Of a DNA stretch of 64,000 nucleotides, positions 1-9,600 are shown in pieces. Source of the stretch: Oncomelania hupensis (taxonomy: Eukaryota > Mollusca > Gastropoda > Littorinimorpha > Pomatiopsidae); contig CM072525.1 of the NCBI GenBank assembly GCA_036898135.1, positions 56,601,023-56,665,022 of the forward strand, in the 5' to 3' direction. Within the stretch, counting starts at the first letter, position 1, and each line of letters starts with the position of its first letter. A program made the translations under genes and the position numbers. The notes below the pieces were generated by a model. It searched no databases. It was given only the letters and a program-made list of their open reading frames with translations, and was not told the origin of the DNA.

Positions 1-185
1 CAAGGGGGCAAGAAAAAGATCCCGAGGCAGGAAGGGGAGGAAAACGACGAAAAACCGGAAAAAACGGCTGCAGTCCGCAGGCGACCGGAACTGCAGGGCA
101 GCAGGAACAGAGGCTGACGCCGAAGGCCTGAAAAACCGAGGCCGCGCACCACGGCAGCGAGTTCCAGAATGAACCATGCGAAAAC

Positions 186-437
186 TCAAAGGCTGCGGGA
201 CAGCCTGAAAAAAAGAGTTAAAAACCGAAAACCCCGAGACCTTCGGGGTCCCATGAGAAAGCAGAGAAGGGGCAAAGGGGGCCGAAAGGCACCCCACTGA
301 AGAGGGAACCCCGACCGAAGCACCTCTTGCACCCAGCTGCTTACGCGGGAAAGGATAAGCCAAGGAAGAAACTGGCGAACCCATGACCCCGCAAAAAGGA
401 CGAGAGCAGCTGGGGGTGGACAGCCGGGGCCAATCAT
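186..437 (-). pseudogene. DIRS-like reverse transcriptase, N-terminal fragment
   Basis: This frame overlaps the 3' end of the gag-like ORF by a few bases, an arrangement usual in DIRS-type tyrosine-recombinase retrotransposons. The segment with RQFLPWLILSRVSSWVQEV, followed by a Gly-rich turn and PPLPLL, resembles the conserved start of DIRS reverse transcriptases (an arginine, FLPxW, WV, xxG, PP pattern). The frame stops at 186 and no RT catalytic motif is visible in the remaining 185 bases, so the copy is broken or continues in another frame beyond the window. Family placement is inference from pattern only. Confidence 0.45.
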
Positions 438-1882
438 TGGGGGTAAACCCCACTCGGCTGAGGCCTACGGCTCACCCTACCCCTGCCACAGGAAGAGGAA
501 GCACCACCCCGCCGATCCCGAGAAGAGGGACCAGGGTCCGAGCGGCCACGCCCCAAGTCAAAAGAGGAGCGGAAAGAACGAGAACCGCGCCCTCCTCTAG
601 AAGAGTAAGGTGGGGCCTTCTGAGCGGTTTGAGCCCAGAAGGAAAAGACGTCCGACTTGGCCCGCTCCGACTCCTCGCGAACAGCAGCGCGAGCGTAAGG
701 ACCAAAAAGAGAGTCGGGCACCAAAGGACCCACCCGAAGCGAGGAGGACAGCTGCAAAGGCAAATGCGATGCTGCCTTAAGAACAGCGTCACGACGAGCC
801 AAAAGCAGATTGACATAGGCGATAGCCTGTAATTTACAACCCTGAACGATAGAGGTATTGAGGGCCTGCAGTAAGGTCTTCACGGAATGAACCGAAACAT
901 CGTCCCGAAACTCCTGCCCAGAAAACAGAGCAGCAGACAGCGCAGCCGTCAGCGCGTCAGCCAGAGAAGACCACTCTAGGGATCTAACAACAGACTCCTC
1001 GATCTGCGTCAAACCGCGGACTGGAACAGGAACCACAGAAGGCAAAGGCCTTTGGCCCCTTAAAAGAGCAAGATCATCCTGGGAAACCGGGAGCGAAGAT
1101 AACGGAAGAAAAGACCGAGAGAGGTACTTCCGGGGAACAGTAGCCAAAGAGGAAGGACTCAAAAAGGAGCCCACAGAGGCAGCCCTAGGAAACTGAGGCA
1201 CCTCATCAAACGAAGAGGGAGAAACCTCGCCGTCTCTAAGTCCCCTAGCCTTGGAAAAGGCGGAATCCACAAAAAAATTAACGCTAGGAGACTCCTTGAA
1301 GGCAAGGCAAGCCTCCTCAGCCTCGGCAGAAGCAAGTGCCTCGCCTAAGAAGGAATGGAGGTGAGGTTTGGGAACCAAAACCTCCTCAATCACCTGAGGA
1401 CAAAAAGCCGCAGCTTGCTGAATGGCCTCTTGAAAAAGAGCTTCAGGGGAAAGGGACTGCCGGTCAGAACCGTCCGGGCCCACAAGAACCGGAGACGAAT
1501 CAGACAAACCAGGGTCATCCCGAAAGGAATCATCAACATCAGGAGGGAGCATCACGACGTCATCGTAATCGAACCCCACCCCAGAATCAGTGAAACCAGG
1601 AACTGGGGTATGGGAAACCAAGTGCGCCCCATCCCAACCAGAAGTTGGCGCACTCAGAGGCACTGAGACGCGTAAAGCGGAAACGGCGCCTGCATGAGAT
1701 CCGGAAGTAGGTAACGAAAAAACCGTACCAACGGAATCGGAAACCGGCGCCCCCAATCCACAACCGAACCCGGAAGTGGTATAGACCGAAGGGTAAACAG
1801 GGAATGTTTGCCCCAAACCGGAAACAGAAGGGAGCCCAGTGTGGACCATACCCCCCGATCCGGAAATGGACATCCTTTCCAT
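434..1882 (-). CDS. DIRS-like retrotransposon ORF1 (gag-like)
   Basis: An uninterrupted 482-residue frame. The N-terminal third is Ser/Gly/Pro-rich and probably disordered. The middle (about 140-400) is mixed helical with acidic stretches. The C-terminus (about 415-482) is an Arg/Gly/Ser-rich basic tail (for example SSRGGRGSRSFRSS), typical of nucleic-acid-binding gag ends. The pattern PDSLFGP just before the basic tail also fits DIRS ORF1 proteins. In such elements the product packages the RNA template. The next frame downstream overlaps it and looks like the RT start. The ATG at 1882 lies only six bases from an inserted RTE LINE tail, so the natural 5' end and promoter are missing. A host disordered RGG protein is the alternative. 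Confidence 0.55.
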   Translation of the reverse strand: MERMSISGSGGMVHTGLPSVSGLGQTFPVYPSVYTTSGFGCGLGAPVSDSVGTVFSLPTSGSHAGAVSALRVSVPLSAPTSGWDGAHLVSHTPVPGFTDSGVGFDYDDVVMLPPDVDDSFRDDPGLSDSSPVLVGPDGSDRQSLSPEALFQEAIQQAAAFCPQVIEEVLVPKPHLHSFLGEALASAEAEEACLAFKESPSVNFFVDSAFSKARGLRDGEVSPSSFDEVPQFPRAASVGSFLSPSSLATVPRKYLSRSFLPLSSLPVSQDDLALLRGQRPLPSVVPVPVRGLTQIEESVVRSLEWSSLADALTAALSAALFSGQEFRDDVSVHSVKTLLQALNTSIVQGCKLQAIAYVNLLLARRDAVLKAASHLPLQLSSSLRVGPLVPDSLFGPYARAAVREESERAKSDVFSFWAQTAQKAPPYSSRGGRGSRSFRSSFDLGRGRSDPGPSSRDRRGGASSSCGRGRVSRRPQPSGVYPQ

Positions 1883-1888
1883 AGAAAA

Positions 1889-2009
1889 TCCTATTCTATC
1901 CTATCCCGTAACTCAAAGGTCGTTGGGCCACCATAGATGATCGTTTAACCAGCATACTCAATGTTTCTCTGTCCTCAGCAACCCTCATGGCTTCGCTCAG
2001 TGTCAAGTC
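1889..2009 (-). mobile_element. RTE LINE 3'-end fragment (copy a)
   Basis: About 120 bp matching the last bases of the RTE copy at 38687-41935, in reverse orientation. It begins with the (TATCC)n tail and runs into the segment equivalent to the ORF end (ACTGAGCGAAGCCAT). It separates the DIRS-like ORF from the hAT-like repeat that starts at about 2010. Confidence 0.8.
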
Positions 2010-2132
2010 AGCTTGTTGAACACCACACTTGTTTTACTCTAAAATCACCATGAAAATCAGCTTGTTGAACACAGCGACGTTCAGTGAGTGCAGGAGTACT
2101 ATTATGAGACCAGAAACCGGTACAGAAGCACC

Positions 2133-3036
2133 TTGATTGATTGATTGATTTATTGTTGCTTTAGGTCCAGCGGACTCTTCCGAGCCAAATCAGGACCGGA
2201 CAACCCCTGATCCGCATAAAAGATCTGCTGAAACAACCCTAGTGGGAAAATTGAATGCCCTCCACCGGCCAGTCACTTTACAATAAAGACATCCCACGCA
2301 GGGGACGGCTGAGGGTTTACCTCAACTACGCGAACCCCCGGTTACAAAAACAAAATAGAATACAAACATCATTATAAATTATCAACAAAACACATACATA
2401 TAAAATGCCTAAAAAGGTAAAGGTAAGGTAAAGGTAGTCCCATAGCCTTGTGGCCGTAGGGGAGCGTGATGTTGGAGATCACACTTATCTTGGGCCAGCG
2501 TAATGAGGGTGATGCCCAACTCTCTCCCTCGCTGCTTTACCTTCCCCACCCTCAAGAGAGTAGGTACTCAATCACAGTTGAGTCAACTGGGGGCGTTGTT
2601 GTTTGTCGCTTCACACCTTAGCGGTCACCCATCCAAGTGCTAACCGCACCGGACGGTGCTTCACTTTCGACACAGTAGCGAGTGCTCCAACCACTGCACT
2701 ATCCGACACCCCATAAAATGCCTACATTGCTAAATACTAACATCATAGGAAGCCATAGTGACCACCCAGCAGAAAGCGTCCAACACTCCCAAGCTGATCC
2801 AACAGACCTCATACACAAACAAGGAGTCTTGTCCAGGAAGAGTTTTCAAGAAAAAAGGTAAGTCATTGATCTAGCGAAGAAGAAGATAGTATAGCAGAGT
2901 GATAGGACAAAGCAGGAATGGGAAAGAGTAAATGAGGAAGATAGCAACAGTGGGAATTTAAAGCACTAAATTTCCATAAAGTGGGGATACTATTTATACT
3001 GAAACCCCCGGCACTCCAACGGGGGTACTGTTGCCG
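2133..3036 (-). mobile_element. Short TATA/hairpin retroposon, copy A
   Basis: Reverse-orientation copy of the repeat at 33171-33747. It starts with a (TTGA)n tail, followed by the palindromic GTCCAGCGGAC block. It ends at the GC hairpin (CCCCCG...CGGGGG) next to the TATA-like box. The flanking CAGAAGCACC is present at 2123-2132 and 3037-3046, a 10-bp target-site duplication. A 5S-derived SINE has inserted inside it. Confidence 0.75.
2412..2712 (-). mobile_element. 5S rRNA-derived SINE (SINE3-like), nested
   Basis: Read on the minus strand, the first ~100 bases contain GTTAGCACTTGGATGGGTGA followed by CCGC, closely matching the internal control region of 5S rRNA. The upstream TCGAAAGTGAAGCA block also aligns with 5S. 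The body ends in a (TTTACC)n tail. Flanking ATAAAATGCCTA at 2400-2411 and 2713-2724 is a 12-bp target-site duplication. Such SINEs are transcribed by RNA polymerase III and moved by a partner LINE. Confidence 0.8.
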
Positions 3037-3174
3037 CAGAAGCACCGCTGGCAAAGATAAACGATCGGCAACTTTTCCTCCGTATTTTTATAAAAGCTAC
3101 CGTATTTCCGTATTTAATTCACTTCGCCGGAATTAAATACGGTCAATCCGTACTGGTTGGCACCTCTGTGTATC

Positions 3175-4655
3175 ACAATTTTTTTTAAACAGAAATTGTT
3201 ATTACACAAATAGATAATCACACAAAAGTTACATCAACAGTGAGCGGTGAAACATGTTCCTATTGAATAGATGGCGTAGGAATACCATCAACCTCTGAGC
3301 CACTGCGGTGGGTATCCGGGTTAGATATATATAAATCCCACACATTTTGTAGTACTCTCTGCAGGATGACCTTAATCTACACTGTACTGAAATTAAACTT
3401 TATCTATAGCTACATGAAAAACTACTTTGTACATAAATGTATTTTAATAATAAAAGACCTCAACTCTTACAGTTAAAGATCATAAATGCATCTAAGTACA
3501 TAAGAAAATAAATGTTAACAGGCTCAAGTGACAAGGAGGGATTAATCGATTTGCTAGCCTTACTCGTGTTGCAGACATTGACATCCAATATAAATAAATT
3601 ATCAGATAATTCACGTAATAGTCTTTGAGAAATAATCACATACATAACGAATTATATACATTTTTGAGGTGAGGTCAAGTGATATAGAACGTGTCTCAAT
3701 TCATCAGCGGGTACAATTATGTACTCTTTATCATTAATGCTTGCCATAGGGTACACAAACTGATCGTTTAGATGTTATGATGATGAAATTCAGTTATCAA
3801 AACTGTGCATATATTGTTCACAATGTTTACATATAGCCTGCAAGATTGCTGCACTAAAGCCAGAGTTAGCAAAGAAGCAACTAAAAAAAACACATTTGAA
3901 ACGGAAAAACAATGGCAAATAAGTTATGTGATTTTCTGAACCAATGTGTGTGGTCTATTTTGAGAGCAAATTAAAAAAAAAAATCTTCTCCTGAAAGAAG
4001 TACGGCAACCCTTGGAGAACTCTTGTAAAGATAGAATTACATGTATTCCATATTATATAAAATGACAAAATATCTGTTGCTTTTTTCCCTAACAGATAAT
4101 GATTTAAATGATTTTACCATTGCATTTAATGACAAAACAAATAAAATGAAATTTGAAACATCAACAACTGTGCATACAGTGTTTAAGTGGTACAGAAGCT
4201 CGTAAAAAATAATTTTTTATGCATTAATGCCAGACACAAAAAAACCACCTATATGATCAGCAACTTTTGAGTAAGAAACAAAAGGTATACAGTAGGTACT
4301 CCAAACATTTTTTTAAGAACATTGACTATTAAAAAGAAAATGCATTTAAATGAAAGGAAATGTCATGCTGATTCCAATGGTGTATTTGCTTTTTCTGTAT
4401 GTGCATTAGTTTTCGAGCTATGAATTTTTGTTTGCTTATTTAACGTTTGTTTTTTTCCCCCAAACTTGAAATTGCATATTTTGACATTTTCTGACCACTG
4501 CCAGACATTAAATATGAAAGTGAATGATCACTAAATCATTTTTCTAGAGCTTCTATATTCCATACAACAAAAATAATTTATGTTTAGTCCATGAAGAAAC
4601 ATAATTATTCTTCAAACACACCTTTAAAATCATGAAAAATGCAAAAAACTGTACA
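3175..4655. other. AT-rich region without recognised gene
   Basis: AT-rich sequence with short poly(A) and poly(T) runs. No coding frame of convincing composition, no splice-framed exon and no repeat family member was recognised. Confidence 0.5.
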
Positions 4656-4659
4656 ACAA

Positions 4660-5334
4660 ATGCGATGAAACGACAACGTTAAATTTGTTAAACGCCAATA
4701 TTTCACAACTCTGCATCTAATTGACTTACAGAAAAGTATAATATACCAATGGAATCAGCAGGCTGAGAGAATTAAATACCTTGTAAATGCTTTTCACAGC
4801 ATAGAAAACATTTTAAATTTGCCTTACTTTTGTAACAATTGCATGTACGCTGCACTAATATCATCCACATCATGAACACCCCATATTCTTAAGTCATTTG
4901 TCACTGGCAGGCACTCAAAATCCCATCTAAACACAAAATGGGAGCTGACATCAAAATCTATGTCCTCTTTTTTGGGCCAACGAAACAAGTCTTAAATGCG
5001 ATGAAACGACAATGCTGAATTTGTAAAACGCCAATATTTCACAACTCGGCTTCTAATTGACCTACAGAAAAGTATAATATACTGATGGAATCAGCAGGCT
5101 GAGAGAAATTTAATTAAATACCATGTAAATGCTCTTCACAGCATAGAAAACATTTTAAATTCACTTTACTTTTTTAACAATTGCATGTACGCTGCACTAA
5201 TGTCATCCACATCACGAACATGCCATAGTCTAAAGTCATTTATCACTGGCAGGCACTCAAAATCCCATCTAAACACAAAATGGAAGCTGACATCAAAATC
5301 TATGTCTTCTTTTTTTGGCCAACGAAACAAGTCT
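4660..5334. repeat. Tandem duplication of ~335 bp containing a terminal exon
   Basis: Two adjacent units, roughly 4660-4993 and 4994-5334, both start at AAATGCGATGAAACGACAA and both end at the exon segment reading GTCTT. They differ by scattered substitutions and small indels (for example an extra TTTAA in the second unit). Each unit carries the same minus-strand exon end with its stop codon. Confidence 0.85.
4824..4993 (-). pseudogene. Duplicated copy of the terminal exon, 5' truncated
   Basis: Same frame as 5166-5335, reading DLFRWPKKEDIDFDVSSHF and ending DDISAAYMQLLQK plus TAA. The duplication breakpoint removes the acceptor and the first ~40 codons, so it cannot be spliced as the intact exon is. 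It could serve only as an alternative end if read through. Confidence 0.45.
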
Positions 5335-5458
5335 TCTTCTGAGAGAGCGACCAGCTGGAGGAGTAGTCGATTTGTACACAAGTCTGATGGGGGGCGTGGT
5401 GGAGCACCTCGCTTGGTTGGCAGGAAACTCAGTTTCAGTTTGTTGTATGTTTCATCAG
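5166..5458 (-). CDS. Terminal exon of unrecognised gene
   Basis: An open frame of about 97 codons begins after a good acceptor (TTTGGTGTGTAG at about 5459-5470) and ends at a TAA at 5166. The encoded segment is charged (LSEEDLFRWPKKEDIDFDV) and ends in DDISAAYMQLLKK. The last 55 codons are repeated in the upstream tandem unit (4824-4993) with mostly conservative changes and the stop kept, which supports real coding history. No upstream exon could be joined: the next ~130 bp lead into a hAT-like element. Function unknown. Confidence 0.4.
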
Positions 5459-5587
5459 CTACACACCAAAAAAAAGAAAAAAAAAAGGACAGCTTTGCAT
5501 TAATATGACACAGCAGGCAAAATATAAAACAAAACAAAAACAAAGAAAAAGAAAACTTCAAGAAAAAAAAGCAGTGGGGTGGTGGGT

Positions 5588-6690
5588 GCAGAGGTGCCAA
5601 CCCCCTAATCTTCTTGTCAGTATTTCCGGACCCGTTTGTCAGTATTTTTTAACACTTGTCAGTATTTTTTTTCTCGCAAAACCCAGCCAATGACACTATA
5701 AAGTAACAACAGGCTTCCCTCTAAAACAGCAGGCTATTTTTTCAGTCCTCTAAAATTACGATGAAAATCAGCTTGTTGAACATCACACTTGTTTTACTCT
5801 AAAATCACCATGAATATCAGCTTGTTGAACACAGCGACGTTCATTGAGTGCAGGAGTACTATTATGAGACCAGAAACCGGTACAGAAGCACCGCTGGCAT
5901 ATCTCTTTACTGGGCACACGTCTGTCTATTTTTTTTAGATCTAAACATGCAAGACATTTTATAATTTTAGAGATATTTCGAGGTACGTTAGTAAAAACAC
6001 CAAATCTTACTCTTAGGTATTAGTGCATAGATTTAAATGAAATAAAATGCAAAATGAACAGAAATAAATTCTTTTTTGATTATCTACCTTTTTATGCTTC
6101 TCTTGTTATGTCTTGTTTTTTATTACTCCATGTGTTTACAAAAAAAAAAGTTTTAAAAAGTCCAAACAAGCCTCCTCCTCTTCTTTACTTCCCTGCCCAT
6201 CTGAAAGATCGGATGCATGCATGCTACTGACACTAATGTCAGTACCGATCTCTTCCTCCGACTTAAAGTCTATTTCTCTCACTTTAATGTCTGATAAATG
6301 GAAGCCTGTAAACTCTCCTTCATCAGTCGAAGAATCCAAACCATCCATTTCAGACACTCAATTTTTTTTTTTATCGAAAAAACGAACGCATCAAAGAGAA
6401 AACTTGTGGAAATGCAGTCGAATGTTTCCACAACAGAATAAACTGGAAGTCAATTGCCGGAAGTCTCGCAATCTTTCAAACAACACGAGAGTATAACCAG
6501 TGGTTGATACGGACGCTTTTGGGCGTTTTGCCTGTTTAGACCTTTGGCCGCTTTCGGCCGCTACGCTGGTAAAGGGATAAACGATCGGCAACTTCTCCTC
6601 CATATTTTTATTAAAGCTACCGTATTTCCGTATTTAATTCACTTTGCCGGAATTAAATACGGTCAATCCGTACTGGTTGGCACCTCTGTG
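5588..6690. mobile_element. hAT-like non-autonomous element, copy 2
   Basis: Bounded by a 14-bp perfect inverted repeat, CAGAGGTGCCAACC at the left and its complement at 6677-6690. The CAGxGGTGxxCAACC form is typical of hAT ends. It shares two blocks with copy 1 (5762-5900 with 2009-2133, and ~6578-6690 with 3058-3174), including an internal ~45-bp repeat around CAGCTTGTTGAACA. I could not see a clean 8-bp target duplication. No transposase is encoded. Confidence 0.6.
6136..6357 (-). CDS. Small acidic ORF inside hAT-like element
   Basis: A 73-codon frame rich in Asp, Glu and Ser (for example SDIKVREIDFKSEEEIGTDI), lying in the part of copy 2 that is missing from copy 1. It may be the remnant of the acidic N-terminus of the parental transposase or a chance frame. 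No domain is recognisable. Confidence 0.2.
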   Translation of the reverse strand: MSEMDGLDSSTDEGEFTGFHLSDIKVREIDFKSEEEIGTDISVSSMHASDLSDGQGSKEEEEACLDFLKLFFL

Positions 6691-7357
6691 AGTGAATAGA
6701 GGAAAGGGCAAATCAAAATAGTATGACAAGAACTATGGATCATCAATATAATAATAATAAATCTTTACAATGGCAACCATAAACATTAAAACTATACAAC
6801 ATAGTTTTTCATATCAAACAACTGTTAAACTTAAATTTAAATAACATACAAATGAGCAACAATGGCATAAAAGTAAAGATAAAACCAAAGTAAAATGTAA
6901 TCACTATTGCTTTTTTTTTTTATTATCGCATATATCAGTAAAATTAATGTACACAAAAAAAGATATCCTCAATCCTGGCTAAATAAAAGTACTAAAACTA
7001 AAAGATAAGTTAAAATTATATTTGGCTGCAATTTAATTTATGTTTAAAAACATTGGGTCTTGAAGTAATTGGGAGAGATTTGGATGCTTGCAGAACAGCT
7101 CAAATAAAAAATCAATAACAAAAATAGCTTCAACACAAATTGCCCTAAAACATATAGGCCTAACCACTGCCACAAGTTTCTAGCTCACTAGCTGTAAATG
7201 AAAACGAAAGTAAACAGTGCTGAAGTCACGTGGCCTAGCAAGATCGTTTTTTCTCAAGTCCCTGTGCATATTTTACCCCAATGGAATATATGCTAAGAAT
7301 CTTTAATATATGCAGATAAAATCTGTCACCAGTTCAATCTGGTGGAAAAGGTGTATC
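6691..7357. other. AT-rich region, nothing recognised
   Basis: AT-rich intergenic or intronic sequence with poly(A) and poly(T) runs. No coding frame, repeat or RNA gene could be supported. Confidence 0.5.
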
Positions 7358-7361
7358 TTAA

Positions 7362-8244
7362 CCCTTAGCCTGCTGACACGTTTTTTCCTGCTCTGTGCTA
7401 AAGAAAATATTGATTTACGATTAAAAACACACATGCCTTATTATATATGCCATTGTTGCTAAACTATTACACCTAGATATATAAAAGTATATATCAAATG
7501 AAAAGAAATTGAATAAAGATTCCAAAGATCAGACAAAAAAGTGTAAGATTGTTGGTTAGTACAATTATGGGATGGAAAGTTAGGGGCATGAGCAAACAAA
7601 TTCACTCTCACTCAATTGCACACCCATTCTTGAAGTCATACGCAAAGAATTGCAAAAATAGAAATAAGAGTTATTACCAAAAATTATGTGAACCAAAATG
7701 GACTGTAATGAAAGTCTGATAAATACAGAAATAGTCTGTGTAAAAGGCAAATAATATTATTATAGATCTAGTGAAAATAACGAATTTTTTTTCACCTATC
7801 ATCATCTGCTAAATATTGTATGCGGCGATCTTCTTCTTCGTCCGAATCGTAATTACTCCCTCCAGCCTTTGTCAAATAAACATCATCACCCGTATCAAAA
7901 TCTTTATCCTCACTATCATCATCAAAGTTTTCTTCCGGAAACATTTGCGCCACCTCTTCTGCCGTGTATGTTCTGCGTGCCATGATGGCGACGAACGAGG
8001 CGGAAAATTTCGCCCTAGCAACAAGTGCTTCGACACGTGACTTTTGTTTGAAAATTATCTCTAAACCCAAAGATTTTTTTTTCCAAAGCATTACAGTTGA
8101 AGGGAAACAACTTTTGTTTCATTATCATGACCATGGATTTATTTTATAAACGCTTTTACCTCCCTTCGTACAACGTACGTAGACATCGCACTAGGCAGGC
8201 TTTAAGCACCTCGTACTTCGTACGTATACAGCGCAGCCTAAAGG
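7362..8244. mobile_element. piggyBac-like internally deleted transposon
   Basis: TTAA stands at 7358-7361 and at 8245-8248, the target duplication specific to piggyBac-type transposition. The left end starts CCCTTAGCCTGCTG and the right end, read inward, CCTTTAGGCTGCGCTG, an imperfect terminal inverted repeat starting with the CCY typical of the superfamily. At 883 bp it is far too short for a full transposase (~1.8 kb of coding). It retains only a 5' coding stub near the right end, so it is a deletion derivative needing a transposase in trans. Confidence 0.75.
7792..7983 (-). pseudogene. piggyBac-like transposase, N-terminal stub
   Basis: A 64-codon frame from the ATG at 7983, starting MARRTYTAEEVAQMF and continuing with acidic blocks (DDDSEDKDFD, YDSDEEED). 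piggyBac-family transposases typically start with such an acidic disordered region before the DDE domain. The frame ends at a stop at 7792, and nothing resembling the catalytic core follows before the left terminal repeat. An in-frame ATG at 8091 would add 36 poorly supported residues, so 7983 is preferred. Confidence 0.55.
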
Positions 8245-8248
8245 TTAA

Positions 8249-9154
8249 TTAATTTCACATATTTTTGACCATACCATTCAACCTACATCGATTCTCGATT
8301 GTCAACTTCCGGTCTTCAAATAATTGATAAACAATTGGCCTATCATTTGAAGAAATATATTTATCGACAATACAAATGTTATTAACAAGTATTTAAAGGC
8401 TAAACTTACCAACAAGTGCCTTTAGATTGACTTATGACGACGTGCAAGAAGATACACTGACGATCGAATGAAGCGGTTCAGTCTCCTTGGTTACATCGTA
8501 CTCCGCCATTACCGACGCACATTGGTAGCTGTCGCGCTCAACACCACTCTCCATTTCTAAATAATCTCAGCTAGTGTAAACTCAAAAATCCTAAACTGAT
8601 TACATATTATTGTAGAAAAAAGATGTGCCTTTCCAACGAGCTACTTTTTAAACAGATCGATTCAGTAGAAGCTATCTTTAAAAAGCAACAAAAAGTTCCA
8701 CAACAGATCACAAAATGAATTTCCCACTGAATTAAAACAAAAATTGCACCGGAAGAAAGCCAAAATAGTACAGATTCTTTCATTGGTCGATTTTTTTGTT
8801 GGAGATTAATTCCCTAACTGAGATTTCATTTTGTATGGAGGTGGGGTTGAGAGCGCCCTGTGAAGATGGCGTCTGCCACAACCGAGGCAGTGCATCGCAA
8901 AACACGTTTCGTACTTTGTACTTCACTCAAAGAAACACACGCATAAAAGATAAAAGGTTCAGGCATTCATTTGGTATGTTTTTATTCAACATCAGGCAAA
9001 ACAATCAAGAGAACAATTGCAGTGAAAGTGGCCCTTTTGGCCCATAGGGCGGACACAGTAATGGCGCTATTTGGAGTACCTATATACAGCATGGATTTCA
9101 ACCACACGCCACATTGATAAAAATATGTATTAATTACAGAGGTCAAAAACTCCT
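8249..9154. other. No gene recognised
   Basis: Between the piggyBac-like element and the last exon of the CIDE-N gene. It presumably includes 3' untranslated or further intron sequence of that gene. The short plus-strand frames here show no homology or splice support. Confidence 0.4.
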
Positions 9155-9367
9155 TTACTTTTCAATGTAAAGCAAGCTTACCATGAAAGCATCATCTGCA
9201 TTAGTGTCCTTTCTCATCAGCTGCAACACAATCTTGAACAACTGTGTCAAGTTTCTGGAACACTTTTGTGCAACCTCCTCACCCACTTTCCTCTTGAAGG
9301 CATGGTAAATCTGAACAAATATTTTTACACGGTGATTCACTTGATTTGCAAAAGACACAGCAGGTAT
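9155..9367 (-). CDS. Exon 10, C-terminal
   Basis: Acceptor TTAATTACTTACAG, then 70 codons starting IPAVSFANQVNHRVK, with helical KRKVGEEVAQKCSRNLTQLF, ending SLLYIEK with TAA. The last codon region AAAA|GTAAAG could also be a donor, in which case further exons lie below 9155, but none were found. Frame from exon 9 cannot be verified. Confidence 0.45.
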   Translation of the reverse strand: MPAVSFANQVNHRVKIFVQIYHAFKRKVGEEVAQKCSRNLTQLFKIVLQLMRKDTNADDAFMVSLLYIEK

Positions 9368-9519
9368 CTGTAAGTAATTAAAGAGAAAAAATTGTAAGGC
9401 TAACTTATTAGCATCCCATAAAATCTTGGGGAAAAAACAACTAAACACCCCAAAAATCAATATGAAAAAAGGATTTGTACATGTATAATGTACTGGCTCA
9501 TCCTGCATGCCTGGGTGCC

Positions 9520-9600
9520 AGGAATAATAATTGTTCTTATATAGCGTATTTATCCCACTAGAGTAACTCAAGGCGCTGTTGGTACACTACAGGGGTCACC
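9520..9600 (-). mobile_element. SINE 3'-end remnant
   Basis: Contains the complement of the GCGCTATATAAGAAC tail shared with the SINEs near 32000, 43190 and 44610, preceded by AAGGCGCTG. Only the 3' part is present. It sits at the 5' edge of an intron, right next to the candidate exon 9 donor. Confidence 0.55.

Larger units (their letters stand above)
2010..3174. mobile_element. hAT-like non-autonomous element, copy 1, with nested insertions
   Basis: The outer parts (2010-2132 and 3037-3174) match parts of the element at 5588-6690. The right end finishes with GGTTGGCACCTCTG, the terminal inverted repeat seen complete in copy 2. The left end is lost at the junction with RTE fragment a. The two halves are separated by a retroposon (2133-3036) flanked by a 10-bp direct repeat. 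It carries no transposase. Confidence 0.6.

Noticed and set aside
434..1666. Plus-strand frames at 383-832, 1336-1593 and 1355-1666
   Set aside because: Shadows of the minus-strand gag-like ORF.
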